Position numbers and translations under genes: made by a program. Below are positions 7,445-16,348 of a stretch of DNA of 64,000 bases, in pieces. The notes below the pieces were generated by a model that was not told the origin of the DNA, did no database searches, and saw only the letters and a program-made list of their open reading frames with translations. The stretch spans positions 36,368 through 100,367 of the forward strand of contig FR900999.1 in assembly GCA_000437915.1 (NCBI GenBank), in the 5' to 3' direction. Within the stretch, counting starts at the first letter, position 1. Every line of letters begins with the position of its first letter. Origin of the DNA: Subdoligranulum sp. CAG:314. GTDB taxonomy: Bacteria; Bacillota; Clostridia; Christensenellales; CAG-314.

Positions 7445-8464
7445 ATGATTGACGTAGGAATTGTCGGCGTAGGGACGTATCTTCCCGAAAAAACCATGAA
7501 AGCGGCGGAAATTGCCAGACTCACCAACGGAGTGTGGAGCGAGGACGCCGTTATAAACAAACTCGGAATAAAACAGAGATATTTGCCCGGTCCCGATGAC
7601 GGAACTCAGGAAATGGGAGCCAAGGCGGCTTTGAAATGCTTGGAAAACACCGGCGTCGACCCCAAAGAAATAGACGTTATCTTGTGTATCGGCGAGGAGT
7701 GGTAGGAATATCCTCTCACCACGTCCGCCTGCTATATTCAGGACAGAATAGGCGCGACAAACGCGTGGGGTATAGACGTGCAGAATCGTTGCTGCACCTG
7801 CGTGTCCGCGATGAAAATCGCCGCGGATATGTTGAGAGCCGACGACGAAATAAATACCATTATGATTTGCGGCGGATACCGCAACGGCGACTTCGTGGAT
7901 TTCACGGATAAAGATATGTCCATGATGTACAACCTTTCCGCAGGCGGCGGCGCAATCATACTGAAAAAGAATTACGGAAAAAATTTGCTGCTGGGCAGCA
8001 AAATCATGTCCGACGGCAGCCTTGCGAGAACGGCGGGCGTCGAAATCGGCGGTATAGCTCATCCTTTCACAAAAGACAACATCGAAGAGGGATATAAGTC
8101 GTTGAGACTTCTCGAACCGCAGAAGATGAAGGACAGACTCAACGAGGTGTCCATGCCCAACTGGTATCATTGCATAGACGAAAGCTTGAGACAGGCGGGA
8201 ATGACGAGAAAGGACATCGGATATCTTGACGTCCTGCACATGAAACGCAGCGGTCACAAGGGAATGCTTGCTGAATTGGGACTTACCGAGGAGCAGAGCA
8301 TTTATCTCGAAGATTACGGTCACGTAGGACAAATAGACCAGATTTTGTCGTTGGAGCTTGCTTTGAAAGCCGGCAAAGTCAAGGACGGCACGGTAGTGTG
8401 CATGATAGCCGCCGGTATCGGGTACGTCTGGTCGGCAAACATCATCAAGTGGGGTAACAAATGA
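7445..8464 (+). CDS. KAS III-like thiolase-fold enzyme with in-frame TAG at codon 87
   Basis: Read through one TAG (7703-7705), the frame gives a 339-residue protein homologous from end to end to 3-oxoacyl-ACP synthase III/HMG-CoA synthase-like enzymes. The nucleophile is Cys116 in DVQNRCCTC, and HMKRSGH and EDYGHVGQ lie near the C-terminus. The TAG falls in GEEW-TAG-EYPL, where relatives as I recall them carry Lys. The downstream part alone lacks a ribosome-binding site and a usable N-terminus. It is either a one-base pseudogene (AAG to TAG) or depends on amber readthrough. A TATAAT at 7375-7380 lacks a clear -35. The stop overlaps the livH start (ATGA). Confidence 0.75.
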
Positions 8465-9360
8465 ATTTTTTACAAGTCATTGTAAATAGTCTGCCGCAGA
8501 TGGCGATTTACTCTCTGGCGACAATAGGTATCGTTCTGATTTTCAGAACAACGGGTACCACCAACTTCGCGCAGGGGCTTATCGCCACCTTGGGTACGTT
8601 TATGACGACGCAGATGGCCTTGTATGCGGGGCTTCCGCTCTGGCTGGGGTTGATTATCGGTATGGCGGTGGCGTTTTTGATGGGCATATTCATGGACGTC
8701 GTGCTGATTCGCAACGCGCGTAAAATAAATGCGTCTGGCAAACAGATGATAACCATGGGTATGCTGCTCATACTCTCGTACGTGATTCCCGTAATATTCA
8801 AGAATATAACTTCAAACGGCAATCTCGGAGAGGTATTCGAGTCGGGACCTTTGACCTTTAAATTGTTCGGCGTCACTCTTACAATCGCGCGCAATTACGT
8901 TTACGTAATCATACTTGCAATTTTGCTGTTGGCGGTGGTGTTTATCTGTCTCAAATTCACCAAATGGGGACTGGGCGTCAGGGCGACGGCCTCCAACGAG
9001 GTGGTTTCTCAGATGCTCGGCATAAACACCAAGGTGATTACTGCTTTCAGCTGGGCAATTTCCGGCGCGCTTGCGACAATTGCCGGCGTATTTCAGGCGG
9101 GCGGCGTCGCGCTCAACGTCACGATTATGAGCAACGTGCAGGTGTTCGGCTTCCTTGCCTGCGTATTGGGAGGCTTCAACAGCTTTTTCGCACCAATCAT
9201 CGGTACGATAATCATACCTTTGCTCTACAACATATTCGGCTCGCTCCCCATTAAGAATGCGGGAATGTGGCAGACGGCGATGACGTTCATTGTCGTTATG
9301 ATACTAATCCTCATATTCCCCAACGGCATCTTGGGCAAGAAAACTATAAAGAAGGTGTAA
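8461..9360 (+). CDS. livH: Branched-chain amino acid-type ABC transporter permease LivH
   Basis: This 299-residue integral membrane protein has about eight hydrophobic segments. It shows the LivH signatures TTNFAQGLIATLGTF near the N-terminus and LGINTKVITAFSWAISGALA in the coupling-helix region. It overlaps the preceding KAS III-like gene by 4 nt (ATGA), so the enzyme and transporter genes are translationally coupled. With LivM it forms the membrane channel. The true substrate may be an acyl or carboxylic compound rather than an amino acid, given the operon context (inference). Confidence 0.92.
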   Translation: MNFLQVIVNSLPQMAIYSLATIGIVLIFRTTGTTNFAQGLIATLGTFMTTQMALYAGLPLWLGLIIGMAVAFLMGIFMDVVLIRNARKINASGKQMITMGMLLILSYVIPVIFKNITSNGNLGEVFESGPLTFKLFGVTLTIARNYVYVIILAILLLAVVFICLKFTKWGLGVRATASNEVVSQMLGINTKVITAFSWAISGALATIAGVFQAGGVALNVTIMSNVQVFGFLACVLGGFNSFFAPIIGTIIIPLLYNIFGSLPIKNAGMWQTAMTFIVVMILILIFPNGILGKKTIKKV

Positions 9361-9362
9361 TT

Positions 9363-10424
9363 ATGTTAGGATATCATTTGAAAAAGAATGTTAAACCGAT
9401 AGTAAAGCATCCGTTTTTCGCCTTCATAGTTTTCGGGTTGGCGCTTATTCTGCTCCAAATTTTAAGCTGGACTGCGGGATTTCCCAAGTCCTCGGCAATG
9501 AGCGGAATTGCGACGGTGCTTATTTATTCGATAGTGGGCTTCGGGTTCACGTATCTGTTGGGTTACGCGGGACTGGCGTCGCTCGGTACGGCTGGCTTTA
9601 CGGGGCTGGGAGCATATATAGTCGGATATTTTCTGCGTGAAACGGGCGTTCCCTACATCGTAACCATTCTCGTCGTGCTTGCCGTGTCCATTATTCTGGG
9701 CGTTGCCGTAGGATTTATTTCCCTTCGTATAGAGGGTATATTCCTTGCAATCGTTACTCTCGGTCTTTCGGAAATACTCTATCAGATTTTTACCAACTGG
9801 ATTGGTTTTACGGGAGGTCCTAACGGCAGCTCGGCTTCCATACCGATTTTTCAGAAATGGCTTGGACTCAGTACGACAACGTCAAAAAGAGCGATGTTTA
9901 TCGTATTGGTTGTTGTTGTGGTTTTCCTCATGATAATCACCTTCAACCTGTGCAAAAGCAGCACGGGACGCGCCATGCTTGCCATGAAAAACAGCACGTC
10001 GGCGGCACAGGCTATGGGTATAAGTCTGCTCAGATACAGACTGCTCGCTTTTGTTCTCTCTACGGTATACGCGGGTATCGGCGGCATAATGTTTATGAGC
10101 TACCTCGGATACGCTTCGCCAACAAACTGGACGCTCATGTTCTCTCTCAATCTGCTTGCCGCAGTCATTATAGGCGGCACGCGCAGCCTGTGGGGAACGA
10201 TTGTCGGCTGCTTTATCGTATTCGGACTGACTCCGATTTTCTTCCAGGACATTGCGTTTTTGAGAGATAATTCGTGGTTCATGTACGCGTTGATAGGCGT
10301 GCTGATTATTCTGATAATCATGTTCTACCAGGGCGGCTTGGTTCAGCTTGTCAGGGATATTAAAAACGGAATAAAGAAGGCGCGCGCAAAGAGGAGGCTC
10401 TACAGATATGGAGAAGAAGAATAA
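9363..10424 (+). CDS. livM: Branched-chain amino acid-type ABC transporter permease LivM
   Basis: This 353-residue polytopic membrane protein has the LivM motifs LLGYAGLASLGTAGFTGLGAY and GRAMLAMKNSTSAAQAMGIS. I place the start at ATG 9363, preceded by GAAGGTG. An upstream in-frame ATG at 9267 lies inside livH and would add a nonsensical hydrophilic leader. The C-terminus is lysine/arginine-rich (IKKARAKRRLYRYGEEE) and overlaps the next gene by 17 nt. Confidence 0.92.
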   Translation: MLGYHLKKNVKPIVKHPFFAFIVFGLALILLQILSWTAGFPKSSAMSGIATVLIYSIVGFGFTYLLGYAGLASLGTAGFTGLGAYIVGYFLRETGVPYIVTILVVLAVSIILGVAVGFISLRIEGIFLAIVTLGLSEILYQIFTNWIGFTGGPNGSSASIPIFQKWLGLSTTTSKRAMFIVLVVVVVFLMIITFNLCKSSTGRAMLAMKNSTSAAQAMGISLLRYRLLAFVLSTVYAGIGGIMFMSYLGYASPTNWTLMFSLNLLAAVIIGGTRSLWGTIVGCFIVFGLTPIFFQDIAFLRDNSWFMYALIGVLIILIIMFYQGGLVQLVRDIKNGIKKARAKRRLYRYGEEE

Positions 10425-11181
10425 TCAAATGGTCGACAAAGAAAAGGAGCTTAAAAACGTTGCTCCCGACACCGACGTCGCTCCCGATGTGACGGATGCT
10501 TCCTCTTTTCAGGGAGGACCTTCCCATACCTCGTCCAACCGTCAACAGATGCGGTTGATTAACAGGATAGATTATTACAAGTGGAAAATCAATCTTTTGA
10601 CCGAGTTGATTTCCGTGGAAAGAGAAAATCTTGAAAAGAGTCGGGATAAAAGAACCGATGCCTACAAAGAAAGGCAGAGGAGAAAAATTTTCCCGTTAAA
10701 ACTCAAAGCGTCCGATGTCGACGAGGCGGTAGAAGAGCTGTACGGTCGGGATATAGAAAAATTCGACAAACGGCAAAAGCTGAATTTCAGAGAATACAGA
10801 CAGAATCTGCGCAGAGCGGAGGGGCTGCTCAACCCCGACGGCACGCTCAAGCGTTTCGAGCTTGATGCGGAAGGCAACGAAATTCCTTTTGAAAATGTGT
10901 TGTCGGCAGAGTCCCAAGAGCTGCTCAAAGCGTTTGAGGTTTCTCAAGCGGAACAGAGAGCGGCGTTTATGGAAGGGTTGAGAGTCAAGGCCGTAGCAGC
11001 CGTCGGCGAAGGAGCGGCAGACGCTGAGGATATTTACGAAGCGGCTCGATTAGAAGACGAGACTGCGTTGGAGTCTTTCGTCGCGGAAGAAAATGCGAAA
11101 ATAGAAAAGCGTATGGAAAAATACGTCGAAGCGACGCAGTTCAAAATCAACCGTTACAACGAAAAGCTGCTTTCCATGTAG
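10408..11181 (+). CDS. Charged coiled-coil protein, in frame with LivG across a TAG
   Basis: This is a 257-codon, highly charged and mainly helical protein. An acidic, low-complexity N-terminus is followed by long Glu/Lys/Arg-rich heptads (QQMRLINRIDYYKWKINLLT, then NAKIEKRMEKYVEATQFKIN). I recognise no domain. It ends at TAG (11179-11181) in the same frame as LivG, and the helical pattern runs across it (YNEKLLSM-TAG-EKLAELMAEEEAKF). It may therefore be an N-terminal extension of the LivG ATPase made by readthrough, or a separate accessory protein. It overlaps livM by 17 nt, so it belongs to the transporter operon. Confidence 0.75.
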   Translation: MEKKNNQMVDKEKELKNVAPDTDVAPDVTDASSFQGGPSHTSSNRQQMRLINRIDYYKWKINLLTELISVERENLEKSRDKRTDAYKERQRRKIFPLKLKASDVDEAVEELYGRDIEKFDKRQKLNFREYRQNLRRAEGLLNPDGTLKRFELDAEGNEIPFENVLSAESQELLKAFEVSQAEQRAAFMEGLRVKAVAAVGEGAADAEDIYEAARLEDETALESFVAEENAKIEKRMEKYVEATQFKINRYNEKLLSM

Positions 11182-11187
11182 GAAAAG

Positions 11188-12045
11188 TTGGCAGAGCTTA
11201 TGGCGGAAGAGGAGGCAAAATTCGGCGTGGAGCTGCCCTCCGACGTCATATTGCGGCTTGACCGTCTGACCATGGAGTTCGGCGGCTTGAAAGCGGTAAA
11301 CAATTTGTCCTTCGACGTCAAAAAAGGCGAAATTTTCGGTCTTATAGGTCCCAACGGCGCGGGCAAAACAACGGTTTTCAACTGTATAACTCAATTTTAC
11401 AAGCCTACCGGCGGATTGATTTATTACAGGAACCGCGAGGACAAAGTAATAGTTCTCAACAAATATCAGGTTCACGACGTCATAAAGACGGGTATAGTGA
11501 GGACGTTCCAGAACGTAGAGGTCATTTACGAGCTTTCCATACTCGACAATTTGCTTATTGCCGCGCATACGCAGTACAAAAGCAATATTTTCGCTCAGAT
11601 GTTCAATACAAAGGGCGTAAAGCAGGAGGAGGCGGTCAACCGCAAAAAGGCTTTGAAGGTGCTGGAATACTGCGGTCTGCTTGACAAAAAGGATTTGCCT
11701 CCCGTCGGTTTACCGTACGGCGTGCTCAAAAGGATTGAGCTTGCAAGAACGCTTATGGCGGGAGCGTCGCTGATTATACTCGACGAGCCTGCGGCAGGTC
11801 TCAACGACAACGAAACAATCGAGCTTGCGCAAATGATAAGGCGCATCCGCGACGAATTCAACGTCACGATTTTCCTTGTGGAGCACGATATGGGACTTGT
11901 CATGGACATCTGCGAGCACATCTGCGCGATATCCTTCGGCAAAAAGCTGGCTTACGGCACGCCTCAGGAAATTCAGGAGAATCCCGTCGTTCAGGAGGCT
12001 TACCTCGGCACCAACGAAGTGAAAAAGGAGGCGCAAAATGGCTAA
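11188..12045 (+). CDS. livG: Liv-type ABC transporter ATP-binding protein LivG
   Basis: The ATPase has Walker A GPNGAGKTT, a Q-loop region, Walker B LIILDEPAAGLN and the switch His in VEHDMGLVMDICEH. The LivG core starts at ILRLDRLTMEFGGLKAVNNL, about 25 residues in. The possible starts (TTG 11188, ATG 11200) lack a well-placed ribosome-binding site: AGGA is only 4 nt from the TTG, and nothing suitable precedes the ATG. The LPYGVLKRIELARTL stretch stands where the LSGGQ signature is expected (usually LPYGxQRRLEIARAL in LivG), which is normal for the family. The next gene, livF, overlaps by 8 nt. Confidence 0.9.
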   Translation: MAELMAEEEAKFGVELPSDVILRLDRLTMEFGGLKAVNNLSFDVKKGEIFGLIGPNGAGKTTVFNCITQFYKPTGGLIYYRNREDKVIVLNKYQVHDVIKTGIVRTFQNVEVIYELSILDNLLIAAHTQYKSNIFAQMFNTKGVKQEEAVNRKKALKVLEYCGLLDKKDLPPVGLPYGVLKRIELARTLMAGASLIILDEPAAGLNDNETIELAQMIRRIRDEFNVTIFLVEHDMGLVMDICEHICAISFGKKLAYGTPQEIQENPVVQEAYLGTNEVKKEAQNG

Positions 12046-12817
12046 TATTCTCGAACTGCGCGATTTGTGCGTGAGCTACGGCGCTATCGACGCCTTGAAA
12101 TCGGTCAATATAAGCGTCGAGGAAGGCAGCATCGTTGCATTGCTGGGCGCAAACGGCGCGGGAAAAACGACTACTCTCAGAACAATATCCGGAGTTGTCA
12201 AAGCCAAAAGCGGACAGATTTTGCTCAACAACGAGCCTATCACCAACAGAGTGCCTTACAAAATCGCAAGTCTCGGCGTAATACAGTCCCCCGAAGGTCG
12301 GCTTATTCTCAACGGGCTGACGGTGGAGGAAAACTTGAAGGTCGGCGCATACGGCTTGAAAGGGAAGGAAATACGGGTGAAAAAATCCGACGGCAATTAC
12401 GAAACCGTCAAAATGAGCAAGTCGCAGCTGATCAAATACAACTTTGACAAGGTGTACAAGCTGTTTCCCATTTTGCAGGAGCGCAAAAAGCAGCAGGCGA
12501 ATACGCTCAGCGGCGGAGAGCAGCAGATGCTGGCAATCGGCAGGGCGCTCATGGCGTCCCCCAAGGTGCTTTTGCTCGACGAGCCGTCACTCGGACTGGC
12601 TCCTCTGATTATCCGCGATATATTCGAGGTCATAAAGCAGATAAAGGAAGAGGGCAACACCATTCTTATAGTGGAGCAGAACGCTTATCAGACGCTCAAA
12701 ATCGCGGACTACGCCTATGTGTTGGAGCTTGGCAAAATCAGTATGCAGGGTCCAGCAAGCGAGCTGATTCACGACGAGCGTCTTGTGGAGGCGTATCTTG
12801 GCGGCAAAAAGGATTAA
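12038..12817 (+). CDS. livF: Liv-type ABC transporter ATP-binding protein LivF
   Basis: This 259-residue ATPase has Walker A GANGAGKTT, signature LSGGEQQMLAIGRAL, Walker B LLLDEPSLGLAPL and switch VEQNAYQTL. It is slightly longer than usual LivF because of an insertion around residues 108-135 (GKEIRVKKSDGNYETVKMSK). It pairs with LivG to energise the LivHM channel. The reading frame opens 8 nt before the livG stop. Confidence 0.93.
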   Translation: MANILELRDLCVSYGAIDALKSVNISVEEGSIVALLGANGAGKTTTLRTISGVVKAKSGQILLNNEPITNRVPYKIASLGVIQSPEGRLILNGLTVEENLKVGAYGLKGKEIRVKKSDGNYETVKMSKSQLIKYNFDKVYKLFPILQERKKQQANTLSGGEQQMLAIGRALMASPKVLLLDEPSLGLAPLIIRDIFEVIKQIKEEGNTILIVEQNAYQTLKIADYAYVLELGKISMQGPASELIHDERLVEAYLGGKKD

Positions 12818-12911
12818 GTCGCTCAAAATCGGTATTTTTGTCCCGAAAGGGGCAATGATATAAAATAAAAATAAAACGACTAATGGAAAGACATCAAAGG
12901 AGAAAAAGTAG

Positions 12912-14312
12912 ATGAAAAAAGTTCTAAAATCAGTAGTCGCGGTAGTTTTGTGCCTGGCTATGGTTTTGTCTTTGGCAGCCTGCGGTCCCAAGTACACTAA
13001 CGGTATTTCTACCGAAGAGTTTACCGACAAAAAGACCGGCGTAAGCTACAAAGGCAGAATCAAAATCGGCGCGGCGATTGCTCGTACGGGCGCTTACTCT
13101 TTGGTCGGTGAGCCTTACGGCGGATTCTATGATTTGTACGTAAGATACATCAACGAAGAGCTTGGCGGAGTTGCCAAAGGAACAGGCGAGGGCGCTTTGG
13201 GCTACAAGCTTGAAGCTACCACGTATGACGACCAGGGCGACGGCGCGCAAGGCAAAAACTATATCCAGAAGCTGGTCGAAGACGACGGAGTGTTCGCATT
13301 GGTCGGCAATCTCGGCACATGGAACATAGTTGCCGCTCAGGACTATATAGAGGAAAGCGGAGTCCCCAGCGTTTATTGGGGAACGGGTTCGTCCTATCAG
13401 TATTTCAATCCCGCACAGGGAAATGAAAAATATACTTTCCCCGTGCAGCCCATTTACAACACCGAAGGCAGAATAATGTACCTGCGCGCTATGCAGCTTG
13501 CCTCTCTTGAAGGCTCCGGAGTTACGTCCGTCAGCAAAATCGGCGTTATCCACTCTTCTTCCGACGACGGCGCGAGCATCAAAGCCGGTATCGAAGAGCA
13601 GAGAAACATCAACATTCAGACCAATCCTGATCAGCCCGAGGTTATTTTTGCTCAGATTAATTCTACCACTGCAACCGAGCTGGCCTCTCAGGTTCAGTTG
13701 GTAAAAGAGTGCGACGTTGTTATCATTGCGGGCAACCAGACTTATTTCCAGGCGGCTTACACCGCAATGCAGACCGCTGACGTAAGAAAGCCCGTTATCA
13801 CTTCTTACGTCAATATCGCTCCCGCGACCGTTCCCAACGAGGCAACCAGCGCCGAGGCGTCCGATATTTACGGCGGAGCTTGGGTTATCATCGACGATTC
13901 TGCGGATGAGCGTCAAAAAGCCGACTTGTTGAGATTCATAGCCATATGCGATTGGGGCGTCGAAAAGGGGATTATCAGCCGGAGCACGGCAGATTCTTAT
14001 CTGATTTCCGCTTACGCAATGTCCTCCTTTATCGCTCTCGACGTATTCATGACCGGTATCGACAGACTTGCCGACAAGGAAATCACCAGAGAGGCGTTTC
14101 TTGAAGCTATGGAAAGCGCGCCTATAAACGTGCCTATTTCCGGCGGTGTAAATTATGCCAACGGTCAGAGAATCGGTTTGGACGGCATGAGCTTTGTTAA
14201 GTATGTCAGACCTACCGAGGCGGGTGCGGCAGCTTCCACGGGAACATTTGTGAATGTTGTCGGAATGCAGTCTATCGACCAGATACTCGGCGAACTCGAC
14301 GACGCAGAATAA
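12912..14312 (+). CDS. livK: Liv-type substrate-binding lipoprotein
   Basis: This 466-residue protein has a type II signal peptide with lipobox LAAC (Cys24) and then a periplasmic-binding-protein type 1 fold. Markers include KIGAAIARTGAYSLVGEPYG near 55, VGNLGTWNIVAAQDYIEESG and SVYWGTGSSYQYF. It is longer than E. coli LivK (about 370). The lipid-anchored protein captures substrate outside the membrane for LivHMGF. AAAGGAG precedes the ATG. It closes the operon before a strong terminator. An aromatic-rich binding region could suit a bulky acyl or aromatic ligand, but that is speculation. Confidence 0.92.
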   Translation: MKKVLKSVVAVVLCLAMVLSLAACGPKYTNGISTEEFTDKKTGVSYKGRIKIGAAIARTGAYSLVGEPYGGFYDLYVRYINEELGGVAKGTGEGALGYKLEATTYDDQGDGAQGKNYIQKLVEDDGVFALVGNLGTWNIVAAQDYIEESGVPSVYWGTGSSYQYFNPAQGNEKYTFPVQPIYNTEGRIMYLRAMQLASLEGSGVTSVSKIGVIHSSSDDGASIKAGIEEQRNINIQTNPDQPEVIFAQINSTTATELASQVQLVKECDVVIIAGNQTYFQAAYTAMQTADVRKPVITSYVNIAPATVPNEATSAEASDIYGGAWVIIDDSADERQKADLLRFIAICDWGVEKGIISRSTADSYLISAYAMSSFIALDVFMTGIDRLADKEITREAFLEAMESAPINVPISGGVNYANGQRIGLDGMSFVKYVRPTEAGAAASTGTFVNVVGMQSIDQILGELDDAE

Positions 14313-14328
14313 TTCTGTCAGACAAAAT

Positions 14329-14364
14329 GCAGTAAAAGGGGAGGGTTTCCTCCTCTTTTATTGC
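14329..14364 (+). terminator. Terminator after livK
   Basis: GCAGTAAAAGGGGAGG pairs with CCTCCTCTTTTATTGC with two G-T pairs; the loop is short and the 3' arm is T-rich. Confidence 0.75.
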
Positions 14365-14488
14365 TAAATTCTTTAATTTAAAAGCTTTGTTATAGTTGAA
14401 CGTGAAGCCGCGTTTTTTGAATATGCGGGCTTATCGGCAAGAGCGTCGATGCGTCCGCAAATTTAAAAAATTCGAGAGAGGTAAATTT

Positions 14489-15316
14489 ATGTCGGAGTTT
14501 TTGTTCAAAGGAAAAAAAGTTTATTACGAGCTGCACGGGGAAGGGGAACCCATCCTTGTGCTTAACGGAATCATGATGTCTACGGAAAGCTGGAACGCCT
14601 TCAAGCCTTCTTTTTCCAAAGACAACCTTCTGATTCTTGTGGACTTTTTCGATCAGGGCAGAAGCGACAGGCTGGATTTCGAGTATAAACACGATTTGCA
14701 GGTGGATTTGCTCAAAGCCCTGCTCGAACACATAAAAATCGACAGGGTAAACGTGGTGGGCATTTCCTACGGCAGCGCCGTCGCGCTGCAATTCGTGCTG
14801 AAATATCCACGATGCGTCAGACGGCTGTGTCTGTTCAACGGCGCGGCGCGTACAAGCAGCTGGCTTACGGAAATAGGCTGGGCGTGGAACGAAGCCGCAA
14901 AGCTCGGAAGCGGCAGAGATTATTATTACACGACAATCCCTCCCGTTTACTCCACGTATTTTTACGAAAGGCGTCTTGACTGGATGAAAAACCGCGCCAA
15001 AAAGCTTATTCCGTATTTTGACAGAAAGGACGTTCAGGAGAGCCTAATCAGACTGACAAACAGCTCCGAGGGCTACGACGTTTCCGACCGTCTGGGAGAA
15101 GTCAAATGCCCTACGCTGATTGTAAACGCTACCGACGACGTTCTTATTCCGCTTGTGGAGCAGACAAGACTTCACGAGGGCATAAAAAACAGCGAAATGG
15201 TGATTATCCCCAAGTGCGGTCATGCGAGTATGTACGAAAAGCCCATGCTGTTTTCAAGCCTTGTACTCGGTTGGATAAACGTCAAAGACGAGGATTACGA
15301 ATCTATTTTCGCTTAA
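14489..15316 (+). CDS. Alpha/beta hydrolase
   Basis: This 275-residue alpha/beta-hydrolase has nucleophile Ser93 in GISYGSA, an acid in NATDDVLIPL and the catalytic His in KCGHASMYE. An in-frame ATG at 14396 exists, but ATG 14489 is preceded by GAGAGG at proper distance and begins the conserved fold (MSEFLFKGKKVYYELHG), so I use it. It is followed 16 nt later by a second, distinct alpha/beta hydrolase. Both sit downstream of the acyl-CoA/Liv operon, suggesting ester or thioester hydrolysis of the imported compound (inference). The substrate is unknown. Confidence 0.85.
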   Translation: MSEFLFKGKKVYYELHGEGEPILVLNGIMMSTESWNAFKPSFSKDNLLILVDFFDQGRSDRLDFEYKHDLQVDLLKALLEHIKIDRVNVVGISYGSAVALQFVLKYPRCVRRLCLFNGAARTSSWLTEIGWAWNEAAKLGSGRDYYYTTIPPVYSTYFYERRLDWMKNRAKKLIPYFDRKDVQESLIRLTNSSEGYDVSDRLGEVKCPTLIVNATDDVLIPLVEQTRLHEGIKNSEMVIIPKCGHASMYEKPMLFSSLVLGWINVKDEDYESIFA

Positions 15317-15332
15317 AAGGAGGGAATAGGAA

Positions 15333-16220
15333 ATGGAAATTTACGACAAAAAGTTTGTGGAACTCGGCAACGGAGAAAAATACGCGTTCATCGAAACGGG
15401 AAAGGGCGCGCCGTTGCTGCTTATTCACGGCAACATGTCAAGCGGCGTGCATTTTTCGCCTATCTTGCCCGCCCTTGCCGAAAAATTTCATTGCTTCGCA
15501 CCCGATTTGCGCGGCTTCGGCGACAGCAGCTACAACAAACCCTTCGGCAGCCTGAAAGAGCTTGCCGGGGACGTAAAGCTGTTTGCCGACAGAATGGGCT
15601 TGAAGGAGGCATACGTCATAGGTTGGTCCACCGGCGGCGGAGTGGCTTTGGAGCTTGCGGCTGCCGAGCCGCAATTTGTCAAAGCCGTTTTTTCCATTGA
15701 GGGAGCGAGCCACAAGGGATATCCCATATTCAAAAAAGACGAAAAGGGTATGCCGATAGTAGGCAGTCTTTATTCCTCTCCCGACGAAATGGGAGAAGAC
15801 CCCGTTCAGGTCAAGCCCGTGAGTCTAGCCTTTGCCGCCAAAAACTTTCAGGCGACGGACGCTCTGTGGAAAGCCACCATATACGTTGTGAACAAGCCCT
15901 CTCAGAAGGACAACGAAATACTTATAAACGAGACCATGAAGCAGGTTTGTCTCAACGAGCTGGATTGGTCGCTTGCAAACATAAATATGTCCGACTCGCC
16001 CAATTTTTATCAGAAGGGCGACGACACAATCAAAAACGTCGTGTGCCCCTGCGCGTTCACAAGCGGAGAGCTGGACATGGTAGTTCCGCGCTACATGGTC
16101 ATGGAAAACGTAAACGCGGTGAAAAACAGCAAGCTCTTGGCTTACGAAAAGTGCGGACATTCGCCGCTTGTCGATTGCCCCGACAGACTGATAAAGGACA
16201 TAACGGAATTTTTTGCCTGA
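15333..16220 (+). CDS. Alpha/beta hydrolase
   Basis: This 295-residue alpha/beta hydrolase has oxyanion motif LLIHGNMSSG, nucleophile Ser99 in GWSTGGG, an acid in SGELDMVVPR and His in KCGHSPLVDCPD. AAGGAGGG precedes the ATG. It shares the fold but little direct similarity with the preceding hydrolase, so the pair is not a recent duplication. It ends before a strong terminator. Lipase, esterase and thioesterase roles are all possible. Confidence 0.87.
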   Translation: MEIYDKKFVELGNGEKYAFIETGKGAPLLLIHGNMSSGVHFSPILPALAEKFHCFAPDLRGFGDSSYNKPFGSLKELAGDVKLFADRMGLKEAYVIGWSTGGGVALELAAAEPQFVKAVFSIEGASHKGYPIFKKDEKGMPIVGSLYSSPDEMGEDPVQVKPVSLAFAAKNFQATDALWKATIYVVNKPSQKDNEILINETMKQVCLNELDWSLANINMSDSPNFYQKGDDTIKNVVCPCAFTSGELDMVVPRYMVMENVNAVKNSKLLAYEKCGHSPLVDCPDRLIKDITEFFA

Positions 16221-16226
16221 CGGCGC

Positions 16227-16263
16227 AAAGGAGAAACGGAAGCTTCCGTTTCTCCTTTTTTTC
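16227..16263 (+). terminator. Strong terminator after the hydrolases
   Basis: AAAGGAGAAACGGAAG (16227-16242) is followed by its exact complement to 16258, with T's continuing to 16263. Confidence 0.85.
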
Positions 16264-16289
16264 TTTGCTTTCGGGTGCCGTGCAATGAC

Positions 16290-16318
16290 TTGATAAGCTG
16301 CGCGAATTGTGCTAAAAT
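16290..16318 (+). promoter_or_regulatory. Promoter of the nucleosidase/glycerate kinase/pfkA unit
   Basis: TTGATA (16290-16295) and TAAAAT (16313-16318) have a 17-bp spacer. Confidence 0.6.
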
Positions 16319-16348
16319 ATAAAAAGATTGTTTTAAGCGGGGTATTCC

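Noticed and set aside
7703..11181. Firm assignment of pyrrolysine or a reassigned TAG codon
   Set aside because: TAG clearly terminates the acyl-CoA dehydrogenase gene, no amber-decoding gene lies in the window, and a plain mutation is not excluded; kept as a hypothesis only.
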